Source: Candidatus Taylorbacteria bacterium RIFCSPLOWO2_01_FULL_50_130 (GTDB lineage Bacteria; Patescibacteriota; Minisyncoccia; Phycocordibacterales; UBA10002). From it: DNA of 9,182 nucleotides. Under the pieces are notes generated by a model. It saw only the letters and a program-made list of their open reading frames with translations, was not told where the DNA came from and did not search any database. Location: NCBI GenBank assembly GCA_001821155.1, contig MHSB01000014.1:1-9182 (forward strand), given 5' to 3'. Position numbers and translations under genes: made by a program. This document shows, piece by piece, positions 1 through 5,223 of this stretch; positions within the stretch are counted from its first letter, which is position 1, and the number at the start of each line of letters is the position of its first letter.

Positions 1-117
1 GATTCTGCGCATCGCCGTATCGCTCCTCAAAAAGCGCAGAATGTTTGACCCGAGAAAGCTATCCACAGTACACCATTTGACGGGGACATAACTGGTCCCA
101 CCCTCCCGTGCGCGCAC
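1..117. other. Non-coding window edge with short dyads
   Basis: I recognise no gene here. Three short dyads are visible: a 9-bp perfect inverted repeat (ATTCTGCGC at 2-10, GCGCAGAAT at 34-42), a GGGAC/GTCCC hairpin with a 7-nt loop (83-87/95-99), and the 10-bp palindrome GTGCGCGCAC (108-117). A plus-strand frame is open from the left edge to a TAA at 89-91 (29 codons, basic). It could be the end of a gene that starts outside the window, but the sequence does not identify it. Confidence 0.3.
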
Positions 118-121
118 AATC

Positions 122-163
122 AGCCCTGCCATTTTTGAAGAAATATTATAAAACGGCAGGGCT
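122..163 (-). terminator. Hairpin just downstream of the methyltransferase gene
   Basis: A strong inverted repeat: AGCCCTGCC (122-130) pairs perfectly with GGCAGGGCT (155-163). After one A/C mismatch, TTTT (132-135) pairs with AAAA (150-153), giving 13 of 14 pairs around a 14-nt AT-rich loop. It lies 14 nt beyond the methyltransferase stop codon on the minus strand. No U-run follows on that strand, so it may be an RNA 3'-end stabiliser rather than a classical Rho-independent terminator. Confidence 0.45.
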
Positions 164-177
164 GGCTCCCTTATGAC

Positions 178-1407
178 TCACGCTTTCTCTGCGCGTACTG
201 CAAACTCAAATAACGCCTTGTTAGAGTTTCTTTTCCGAATCGTCTCAATCATCACATTCTCAAATCCAATCGCCGACATCAGTTCTCCATACCATTGTTC
301 TGCGGGAACAACATGCCCATAGAAAGACGAGTTGCCAACTATGTACACAAGTTGCGCGCCTGGATTGAGAACTTTATGCACGGACTCAAAATGTTCCCAC
401 ATATCGTAAAAATACTTTTTCACATACACGCTCAATAGGTTCCCGTTCTTGTCATTCGCGGCGGCGATTTTCTGAGTAAGTGGTTCAATATCTTTTATCG
501 GGATAGCCCTTGCATCAGCCCAGCTGTTCAGTTTGCTAGTAGCGGTTCCCCAAGTGCCGCCTATTGCTTTCCAGTCCAACTCTCCGGCTTCTTTTGCCTC
601 CTCAAGAAATCCAAGCCAGTACATATACGGCCTCAACTCGCGTATATAACTCATCCTATTGACATACGGAGGCGAAGTAATGACTATATCTGCTTTTTGT
701 GGAGTGAGTATCTTTCTTGCGTCTACTTCCACGACACTAACCGCTCCATCTAACGGTATTTCCGCGCTCTCAATGATTTTTTCTACATCGCGAAAGAAAG
801 AAACAAATACTTCCTTTCCATCTCCAATGTCCAGCAGTGCGGCCTGCGGTGCCTTTTTGAAGGAAACGGATTGATGATTAAAGGCGGCATTACTTACTTT
901 GATTAGCGTGTTGCAAAAACCAATCAGGAGTAAATCGTTTTCTTTTCCGCCAGCGAGCGAATAAATAGCCGCTCGGAGTTGCGCGAGTGCTTTTAGTTGC
1001 GCCGAGCCCCACCACCTCTCAATGTTATGAAGCGGGGGAATCCAAAGTTTGTTCGCATCTAGTTTTTCCGCGATAGAAAGAACCTCGGCTAACTTTGCGC
1101 GGGCGTTAGAGGTTTCTACCGTCGAGTAGTTGTATGACTTCGCTTTCGCCAACCAAATCAAAAACGGATTTAGGTCGGTTAGAATCGCATCATGGCCGTT
1201 TTCTGCGGCGCAAATACCTGTTGTTCCTGTGCCGCTAAACGGGTCTAGGACAACTTGCGCGGGGTCGTGCTGTTCCAACTCTTGCTTGACTAAATGTACC
1301 GAATACGCCGGAGTCAATCGTAGCCAATCATGCCTCCCAATACCGCGATTAGCTTTGAAAGTTAGATGCGCATTTTGCTTATTGCTTTGTAAGACAGTGT
1401 TGCTCAT
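178..1407 (-). CDS. DNA methyltransferase (N4-cytosine or N6-adenine type) of a type II restriction-modification system
   Basis: A 409-residue protein that should transfer a methyl group from S-adenosylmethionine to the exocyclic amino group of a base in a specific DNA site, protecting it from the neighbouring nuclease. The SAM-binding motif I is clear (DPFSGTGTT, residues 55-63), followed by an acidic loop (TDLNP, 77-81). The catalytic motif IV is TSPPY (244-248). Motif I precedes motif IV by about 185 residues, the reverse of the beta-class order, so the middle section and/or the 160-residue tail probably contain the target-recognition part. SPPY is common in N4-cytosine enzymes but also occurs in some N6-adenine ones, so the methylated base cannot be read off. 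The start codon overlaps the stop of the upstream nuclease gene as ATGA, which implies translational coupling. The recognition site is unknown. Confidence 0.92.
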   Translation of the reverse strand: MSNTVLQSNKQNAHLTFKANRGIGRHDWLRLTPAYSVHLVKQELEQHDPAQVVLDPFSGTGTTGICAAENGHDAILTDLNPFLIWLAKAKSYNYSTVETSNARAKLAEVLSIAEKLDANKLWIPPLHNIERWWGSAQLKALAQLRAAIYSLAGGKENDLLLIGFCNTLIKVSNAAFNHQSVSFKKAPQAALLDIGDGKEVFVSFFRDVEKIIESAEIPLDGAVSVVEVDARKILTPQKADIVITSPPYVNRMSYIRELRPYMYWLGFLEEAKEAGELDWKAIGGTWGTATSKLNSWADARAIPIKDIEPLTQKIAAANDKNGNLLSVYVKKYFYDMWEHFESVHKVLNPGAQLVYIVGNSSFYGHVVPAEQWYGELMSAIGFENVMIETIRKRNSNKALFEFAVRAEKA

Positions 1408-2207
1408 TGTGGTTTCAAAAGAGACGAGAGGATTTCGGAAACCTCTGTTCGCAATGTCTTTTTGTTCCTCTCAAAGAAATCCTGCAAATCGTATCCGAGC
1501 ACTTTCTTGGAGAACGCGAAGGTGCTCGTTGTCTCATCTGACAATCCAGGCACTCCAGCGAGCACACCCCATTTCCCGACCTCGTATCTCAACCTAATAT
1601 CGGCATCCAGTTGCGAGGACATTATTGTGAGAACCGGAATATATTTCTCTGCTATCGCTTGCGCGGCATTGTGTAAATCGGCATTCTGCCTTTTTGAATC
1701 CTTGCTTTTGTATCCTTGTCTGACTTCAAAAACGGCTCCTTCAATCGGCGTAAGAATCTTTAGCTTTGCCCGCATCTCTTTTAGCCATGTCGCAACCCTT
1801 TTCTTTGCAACAGTGCTTTGTATGTCTTGCAGGAGAATACGTCCGTCCAAATACAAAGTTCTCACAGTCCCGGACTCCTCCGCGACTTCATAACTCCAAT
1901 TTGCTTGTTCTGCCGTAAGACCAAGTTGGTCTCTGATTACTTGGCGAAATAAACGCTCGCAACCTATCCCAAGTTGCCGATACAGAGAAGTCATGCCGCC
2001 CGCCGCCTTGTGCGCGGCATACATCAACGGAGAGTCAAAGCCAATCCATGAGTACAGAGGATCGGCACCGTATACTCGCTCAAAATCTTCAAGCGTGTAT
2101 CCATTCTCGCCCTGTCCTTGTCCAAACTTCGGCGTGTAATCGGCGCATTTTCGGAGCGGCTCCAAAATGAGTTCTCGGTAAACCTTGTCTTGGTCAGTTG
2201 CCTTCAT
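1404..2207 (-). CDS. Putative type II restriction endonuclease, partner of the adjacent methyltransferase
   Basis: A soluble 267-residue protein with no signal peptide or membrane segment, encoded directly upstream of a DNA methyltransferase and overlapping it by 4 bp. Gene position is the main reason for the call. Internal support is a nuclease-like core: an acidic residue in a turn (LYLDGR, D121), then a beta-strand-like segment with FEVRQGYKSK (E161, R163, K167, K169) followed by a charged KRQNAD (172-177). This resembles a variant PD-(D/E)XK site in which the usual E-x-K is E-V-R with lysines displaced downstream. The family is not securely recognised and the cleavage site cannot be predicted. 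The ATG at 2207 has no obvious Shine-Dalgarno sequence. No controller (C) protein gene is visible upstream. Being encoded first in the operon is notable, because the methylase then depends on the nuclease transcript. Confidence 0.7.
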   Translation of the reverse strand: MKATDQDKVYRELILEPLRKCADYTPKFGQGQGENGYTLEDFERVYGADPLYSWIGFDSPLMYAAHKAAGGMTSLYRQLGIGCERLFRQVIRDQLGLTAEQANWSYEVAEESGTVRTLYLDGRILLQDIQSTVAKKRVATWLKEMRAKLKILTPIEGAVFEVRQGYKSKDSKRQNADLHNAAQAIAEKYIPVLTIMSSQLDADIRLRYEVGKWGVLAGVPGLSDETTSTFAFSKKVLGYDLQDFFERNKKTLRTEVSEILSSLLKPQ

Positions 2208-2567
2208 GGCATAAGGATAACATTTTTATGTACGCCTCCATAGAGAACCCAACCACCACCCTCGCCCCCGTTCAGCCCCATTCAATTCAAAAATGCATCC
2301 CCCCGCGAAAAAGAAAAAGCATGGAAAGGCGGAACGGGGGTGAGGGTGGTCGCGCCGAGTCCGCGAGGCGCGGGGCGGCGTTCGAGTTACCACGCAATCG
2401 GAGCATACGATGTTGGTGCGAGTTGGCACGCGCGCGGCGCGTGCGAAGTCAGTCAGGGTTCGTGGAAAAAAAATAGGTTCTAACCGAGTACAATAGGGAC
2501 TCAAGAATAGTGTTAAGTTTGAAGTTGTAAGTTTACAGTTCAAAGATCCACTCATGACCCAATATGC
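2208..2567. other. Gene-free GC-rich intergenic stretch between the restriction operon and the small RNA
   Basis: No convincing gene. Open frames here encode arginine/proline-rich, low-complexity peptides driven by base composition. The stretch holds a long imperfect inverted repeat (2255-2277/2328-2350), a GC hairpin with 8-bp perfect arms (2426-2433/2437-2444, loop GCG), an A8 run near 2466, and an AT-rich degenerate repeat of AAGTT-like units (about 2514-2540) just before the small-RNA promoter. The minus-strand promoter of the restriction operon should lie at its left end, but I cannot pick out a good -35/-10 pair. Confidence 0.6.
2255..2350. repeat. Long imperfect inverted repeat, possibly a degenerate miniature element
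   Basis: The 23-nt arms 2255-2277 and 2328-2350 pair at 21 of 23 positions (one G/T-type and one A/G mismatch), enclosing about 50 nt that include A-rich runs. The outer 18 bp (ACCACCCTCGCCCCCGTT against its near-exact complement) are the best conserved. No target duplication is evident at the ends. It could be a cruciform, a terminator-like hairpin for leftward transcripts, or a relic of a mobile element. Confidence 0.6.
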
Positions 2568-2573
2568 TATACT
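2565..2573 (+). promoter_or_regulatory. Extended -10 promoter of the small structured RNA
   Basis: TGC-TATACT is a good extended -10 (TGn plus 5/6 match to TATAAT). There is no recognisable -35 at 16-18 bp, as expected for an extended -10 promoter. The predicted start, about 7 nt downstream, is G2580, exactly the first base of the closing helix of the RNA. That agreement supports both calls. Confidence 0.65.
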
Positions 2574-2579
2574 GACTTT

Positions 2580-2693
2580 GCTGGGCAAGGAGGTCCGTGA
2601 GACCCGTACAAATCAATGGGTGTGCTAGCAGTGCCAGAAGACCGGCTATCGCGGATTCCCAGCCGCCTTAGCCGTTCGGCTAAGTCGTTTTTT
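2580..2693 (+). ncRNA. Independently transcribed small structured RNA, family not recognised
   Basis: A non-coding unit of about 84 nt plus terminator. The predicted start falls on the first base of a perfect 6-bp closing helix (GCTGGG 2580-2585 with CCCAGC 2658-2663). Inside, a 7-bp helix (2594-2600 with 2649-2655, one G/U) leads to a tight three-way junction carrying two hairpins: ACCC/GGGT (2602-2605/2618-2621, loop 12 nt) and TAGC/GCTA (2626-2629/2645-2648, loop 15 nt). Junction strands are 1, 4 and 0 nt, which would allow coaxial stacking. An asymmetric purine-rich bulge (CAAGGAGG, 2586-2593) faces TT. A Rho-independent terminator follows immediately. Some short strings recall the Alu domain of Gram-positive SRP RNA, but there is no S domain or GGAA tetraloop, so I do not call SRP RNA. 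No tRNA or 5S signature is present. The role is unknown, and a riboswitch is unlikely because the terminator closes the unit before prfB. Confidence 0.6.
2664..2693 (+). terminator. Rho-independent terminator of the small RNA
   Basis: CTTAGCC (2667-2673) pairs with GGCTAAG (2678-2684) around a GTTC loop. Two more outer pairs (2664-2665 with 2686-2687) follow one mismatch. Six T residues (2688-2693) come directly after. This is a textbook intrinsic terminator on the plus strand. Confidence 0.88.
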
Positions 2694-2755
2694 GGCGAAC
2701 ATTCGCTGGTTCGCATTGAGTTGCGCTGAAAATCCAAAAGACTTTTCCCCTATTT

Positions 2756-2840
2756 CCGCCAGAGGTTTTGAGAGTATGTGCGCGGCTCCGATAAACCGCC
2801 GATTATGGTGGCCGTTGCTTTCAAACTCTGGCGGTTTGTC
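2756..2840 (+). other. Two mutually exclusive hairpins upstream of prfB
   Basis: CCGCCAGAG (2756-2764) pairs perfectly with CTCTGGCGG (2826-2834), extendable by about eight more pairs with bulges. AAACCGCC (2793-2800) pairs perfectly with GGCGGTTT (2830-2837), extendable to 11 pairs with one G/T. The two stems compete for 2830-2834. The segment lies upstream of the predicted prfB transcription start and overlaps its -35, so any RNA switch would need a different transcript. It may instead act at the DNA level. Confidence 0.4.
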
Positions 2841-2865
2841 TATAACCTCAAATTTCCGCTATACT
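2836..2865 (+). promoter_or_regulatory. Promoter of prfB, predicting a leaderless mRNA
   Basis: The -10 TATACT (2860-2865) has an 18-bp spacer to a weak -35 TTGTCT (2836-2841). The ATG lies 7 nt after the -10, at the usual position of the first transcribed base. The A of AUG would therefore be +1 and no ribosome-binding site would be transcribed. Confidence 0.65.
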
Positions 2866-2872
2866 CATTTGT

Positions 2873-3754
2873 ATGGACGACAAAGAAAAAAGGCAGACGC
2901 GTATGTTGGCGCTTGAAGCACTGATGCAATCATTGGATTTTTGGGTTGACAAAGAAAGAGCGCAGACGACGGTGCGCGAATACCAGCAACTCAAAACGGA
3001 GCTTGAAGGGGGTAATCCTTACGACACCGGTGACGCTATTATGACCATTTTTTCCGGCGCCGGCGGCAATGATTCCGAGGATTTTTCGAGGATGCTTTTA
3101 GAAATGTACCGACGATTTGCCGAAGGGAAGGGCTGGAGTTTTTCATTGGTTCATGAAAATCAAAACGACCACGGCGGTTTCCGAAATGTGACCGTTGAAA
3201 TTGGCGGCGAAAACTCTTACGGCACGCTCAAAAACGAGAGCGGCGTGCACCGGCTTGTGCGCGTTTCGCCGTTCAACGCCCAAAAGAAACGCCACACATC
3301 CTTTTCTATGGTTGAAGTAATCCCGAAGTTAGAAAAAGGCGATACGCATATTGAAATTCCGGAAAGTGAGATGGAAGTGTCATTTGCTCGCGCCGGAGGA
3401 CCCGGCGGGCAGAATGTCAACCGGCGCGAGACTGCCGTGAGAATAGTCCACCTGCCGACGAAAATTTCCGTCCATGTCGCCTCGGAGCGTTCCCAGGCCC
3501 AGAATCGCGAGAAAGCGGTCCAAATTCTCCGAGGAAAACTCTACAAAATTCGCGAGGAAACGCGGGTGGCAAGGGAAAAAGGCATGCAGATTTCTCAAAC
3601 GACCTCTATTGAGTGGGGCAATCAGATTCGTTCATATGTATTACATCCGTATAAAATGGTCAAAGACCACCGGACGGGGGCGGAAACCGCGAAGGTTGGC
3701 GAGGTGTTGGCGGGGGATTTGGAGAAGTTCATTGAGGCGGAGCGAATGTTGTAA
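2873..3754 (+). CDS. prfB: Peptide chain release factor 2 (RF2), with a shortened domain 1
   Basis: Recognises UGA/UAA stop codons in the ribosomal A site and triggers peptidyl-tRNA hydrolysis. The SPF stop-recognition motif (132-134) makes this RF2 rather than RF1. The catalytic GGQ (178-180) sits in GGPGGQNVNRRE, and the C-terminal WGNQIRSYVL and KDHRTG blocks are typical. At 293 residues it is about 70 shorter than usual. The N-terminus aligns with the first helices after the usual frameshift position, then jumps from about residue 45 to the GAGGND block (62-67), so much of domain 1 is missing. Upstream the frame closes with a TAA at 2843-2845 and there is no other start codon, so the ATG at 2873 is the only candidate. 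There is no in-frame UGA frameshift cassette. It precedes ftsE-ftsX, a common arrangement. The promoter position suggests a leaderless mRNA. Confidence 0.95.
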   Translation: MDDKEKRQTRMLALEALMQSLDFWVDKERAQTTVREYQQLKTELEGGNPYDTGDAIMTIFSGAGGNDSEDFSRMLLEMYRRFAEGKGWSFSLVHENQNDHGGFRNVTVEIGGENSYGTLKNESGVHRLVRVSPFNAQKKRHTSFSMVEVIPKLEKGDTHIEIPESEMEVSFARAGGPGGQNVNRRETAVRIVHLPTKISVHVASERSQAQNREKAVQILRGKLYKIREETRVAREKGMQISQTTSIEWGNQIRSYVLHPYKMVKDHRTGAETAKVGEVLAGDLEKFIEAERML

Positions 3755-3843
3755 GTTTAACTTGAAAGTTTTCATTTCAGAAGTCTTCAACCAAGACGGA
3801 GGCGCGAAAGCATCATGGGCTTTTGCGCGATGCACCCTTCCGA

Positions 3844-3878
3844 CCCTACGATGACTTCGGTTGGCGTGGGGCCTTTTT
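3844..3878 (+). terminator. Rho-independent terminator downstream of prfB
   Basis: CCCTACG (3844-3850) pairs with CGTGGGG (3865-3871) with one wobble. An A/G mismatch follows, then TGAC/GTTG closes a TTCG tetraloop (3856-3859). CC and five T residues (3874-3878) come after. It lies about 90 nt past the prfB stop, so prfB and ftsE are probably separate transcription units. Confidence 0.75.
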
Positions 3879-3952
3879 GCATATTAGGGTTCACTGTGGA
3901 AGGATTACAAACATACATCGCGTCGGACCTTTTATGATACGCTCATAGTCTG

Positions 3953-3961
3953 TGCTATACT
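3953..3961 (+). promoter_or_regulatory. Extended -10 promoter upstream of ftsE
   Basis: TGC-TATACT is the same extended -10 as at 2565-2573, with no clear -35. The predicted start is near 3967-3968, which gives ftsE an untranslated leader of about 190 nt. Confidence 0.55.
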
Positions 3962-3967
3962 CTCCTA

Positions 3968-4159
3968 GGCGCTTAACGCGATCTCCAAGATTCCAACTTT
4001 CGCATGAGCGCATTCGCAATTGCGCTTCAAAAATTCTTATTAGCGACGTAGAGCGAGAGAAATGGAAACTTCTTAGTTTACATTTCCGAGCCGAGGAGCT
4101 AACAAAGGTTCATTACCTCGCAGCTCTGCTGCGCGGAACATTTATTTTTGAATCTGACT
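3968..4159 (+). promoter_or_regulatory. Long structured 5' leader of ftsE
   Basis: Visible hairpins: AGCGCA/TGCGCT (4007-4012/4021-4026); an 11-bp stem with one mismatch (4059-4069/4076-4086, 6-nt loop); and a perfect 6-bp CGCAGC/GCTGCG stem (4119-4124/4128-4133, loop TCT). No U-run or known riboswitch core was recognised. No Shine-Dalgarno sequence precedes the ATG at 4160. A regulatory role is only a possibility. Confidence 0.35.
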
Positions 4160-4837
4160 ATGATTCATTTCGACAAAGTTACTAAAAAATATGACGGTTG
4201 TACGGCGCTCGAGGAGGTGAGTTTTACGGTCAAGCCGAAGGAGTTTATTTCCATCGTCGGGCATTCCGGAGCGGGGAAAACGACGCTTCTTAAGATGGTT
4301 CTTGTCGAAGAGCACCCCTCAAGCGGGAGTGTTCTCTTTGACTCCGTCAACATTCACGCGCTGAAGCGGCATAAACTGCACAAGTACCGCCAGAAAATTG
4401 GAGCCATATTTCAAGATTTCCGCCTGCTTCCCGATAAAACAGCTTTTGAAAACATCGCCTTTGCCATGGAGATGGCCGGGAGAAGCGATGAAGAAATTTC
4501 TGCCGATGTCCCATACGTGCTTGAGATGGTGGATTTGGGAGACAAGATGTGGAACTTCCCGCGAGAACTCTCCGGCGGCGAGAAACAGAGGGTGGCGATT
4601 GCGCGAGCCATCGTCAACCAGCCCGACCTCGTTATTGCCGACGAGCCGACAGGAAATCTTGACCCCCTAAATACCCATGAGATTGTACAAATACTCAAAA
4701 AAATCAATGATCTTGGTACAACGGTCATTCTTACCACGCACAATAAAGGAGTCATAGATGCTCTCGGTAAAAGGGTTATCACGATGGAACGAGGAAAGGT
4801 TATCAGGGACGACCCCACCGGTAAGTATGTTTTATAA
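4160..4837 (+). CDS. ftsE: Cell-division ABC transporter ATPase FtsE
   Basis: The ATPase subunit of FtsEX, which sits under the membrane at the division site and uses ATP to drive FtsX, controlling peptidoglycan hydrolases. Numbered from the ATG at 4160 (225 residues, normal length): Walker A GHSGAGKTT (34-42), Q-loop FQDFRLLPDKT (Q85), signature LSGGEKQR (137-144), Walker B LVIADEPTGN (157-166, E162 catalytic) and H-loop histidine H194. The opening MIHFDKVTKKY matches the typical FtsE start. A TTG four codons upstream (4148) is in frame but less likely. There is no clear Shine-Dalgarno. The stop codon TAA lies inside the 5-bp target duplication of a miniature element that begins 2 nt later. 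FtsX follows after 464 nt, unusually far. Without the two inserted elements the gap would be about 156 nt. Confidence 0.96.
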   Translation: MIHFDKVTKKYDGCTALEEVSFTVKPKEFISIVGHSGAGKTTLLKMVLVEEHPSSGSVLFDSVNIHALKRHKLHKYRQKIGAIFQDFRLLPDKTAFENIAFAMEMAGRSDEEISADVPYVLEMVDLGDKMWNFPRELSGGEKQRVAIARAIVNQPDLVIADEPTGNLDPLNTHEIVQILKKINDLGTTVILTTHNKGVIDALGKRVITMERGKVIRDDPTGKYVL

Positions 4838-5002
4838 GTAGGATTTACGCAATCGGTGTCATTCCCGTGAAGCTTGTCCTCGCGAAGGCGGGGAACGGGA
4901 ATCCAGGGCGTTAAAAGACGGCCAAATACTGGATTCCCGCCTACGCGGGAATGACAGAAAAGGAAGAAATGCGTAAGTCCTAATAAGAATAAAACATACT
5001 TA
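4822..5002 (+). repeat. 14-bp perfect inverted repeat at the ftsE end, split by a mobile element
   Basis: TAAGTATGTTTTAT (4822-4835, ending in the ftsE stop codon) is the exact reverse complement of ATAAAACATACTTA (4989-5002). Removing the element at 4839-4982 and one copy of its ATAAG duplication brings the arms together around a 4-nt loop (AAGA), a 14-bp hairpin. The last two bases of the right arm now coincide with the left end of the second element. Removing that element too restores TA from the downstream flank. Confidence 0.8.
4839..4982. mobile_element. Miniature inverted-repeat element, copy 1 (144 bp)
   Basis: Non-autonomous, with no coding capacity. The terminal inverted repeats are TAGGATTTACGCA (4839-4851) and TGCGTAAGTCCTA (4970-4982), 12/13 matching. 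A perfect 5-bp target duplication, ATAAG, flanks it (4834-4838 and 4983-4987). Inside are two dyads: ATTCCCGT (4861-4868) with ACGGGAAT (4895-4902), and ATTCCCGC/GCGGGAAT with a 4-nt loop (4933-4940/4945-4952). It is about 96% identical (6 differences in 144) to the copy at 7994-8137, in the same orientation. The insertion spans the ftsE stop codon but preserves it. The transposase that moves it is not in the window. Confidence 0.9.
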
Positions 5003-5154
5003 GGACTTACGCGTTTGACGAATTTTGGCTACATTTCCGTTCTGTTATTCCCGCCCCGATCAGATCGAGGGCAGGCTCCGGCGGGAATCCAGGACCATAC
5101 CGGGTAATCTGGATTCCCCTTTTCAGGGGAATGACACCAAATGCGTAAGTCCTA
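5001..5154. mobile_element. Miniature inverted-repeat element, copy 2, divergent interior (154 bp)
   Basis: The ends are TAGGACTTACGCG (5001-5013) and TGCGTAAGTCCTA (5142-5154), 12/13 matching and nearly the same as copies 1 and 3. A perfect 5-bp target duplication, ATACT, flanks it (4996-5000 and 5155-5159). The interior differs in sequence from the other copies but keeps the same plan: two ATTCCC...GGGAAT dyads, the second with arms ATTCCCC/GGGGAAT. It belongs to a sister subfamily probably mobilised by the same transposase, judging from the shared ends. Confidence 0.87.
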
Positions 5155-5186
5155 ATACTTAAATTTCGAATACCGAGTCTCGAAGA

Positions 5187-5214
5187 ACAAAAAGCAAGAA
5201 AAAACAAAAAGCAA
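5187..5214. repeat. Short direct repeat in an A-rich tract
   Basis: ACAAAAAGCAA occurs twice, at 5187-5197 and 5204-5214, in a nearly pure A-rich stretch directly upstream of the ftsX -10 box. It may work as an UP-like element, or it may be simple-sequence slippage. Confidence 0.5.
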
Positions 5215-5223
5215 AAACAGTTG

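Larger units (their letters stand above)
3755..4159 (+). other. Intergenic stretch between prfB and ftsE: hairpins, terminator, promoter, leader
   Basis: No convincing gene. In order: an AAGTTTAACTT palindrome just after the prfB stop, a small GTCTT/AAGAC hairpin (3783-3787/3793-3797), a 10-bp hairpin with one wobble (3802-3811/3819-3828), a terminator (3844-3878), an extended -10 (3953-3961), and the ftsE leader with further hairpins. A 77-codon frame from a GTG at 3952 runs into ftsE, but its start lies inside the -10 box and the protein is unlike anything I recognise, so I do not call it. Confidence 0.6.

Noticed and set aside
1..91. Plus-strand 29-codon open end as the C-terminus of a real gene
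   Set aside because: Too short and unrecognised; it could be genuine but nothing in the window supports it.
2198..2588. Open frames on both strands in the GC-rich intergenic stretch
   Set aside because: Low-complexity Arg/Pro-rich products, overlapping in opposite directions and crossing the inverted repeat; no recognisable domain or ribosome-binding site.
2580..2663. Small RNA as SRP (4.5S) RNA or tRNA
   Set aside because: There is no GGAA-tetraloop S domain needed for Ffh binding, although some strings recall the SRP Alu domain. There is no T-arm sequence or CCA-ready acceptor for a tRNA.
2692..2916. 74-codon frame upstream of prfB that might encode the missing RF2 N-terminus by frameshift
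   Set aside because: The encoded peptide does not resemble RF2 domain 1, and no CTT-TGA type shift site precedes the prfB frame.
3952..4185. 77-codon frame overlapping the ftsE start
   Set aside because: The GTG start lies in the -10 box, the frame overlaps ftsE, and the product matches nothing recognisable.
4839..5154. Copies 1 and 2 as a CRISPR array or tandem repeat
   Set aside because: The repeats are two separate elements with distinct target duplications and different interiors, not a repeat-spacer pattern.
5007..5207. Minus-strand 66-codon frame across element copy 2
   Set aside because: It is composed mostly of element sequence and its dyads, with no transposase features.
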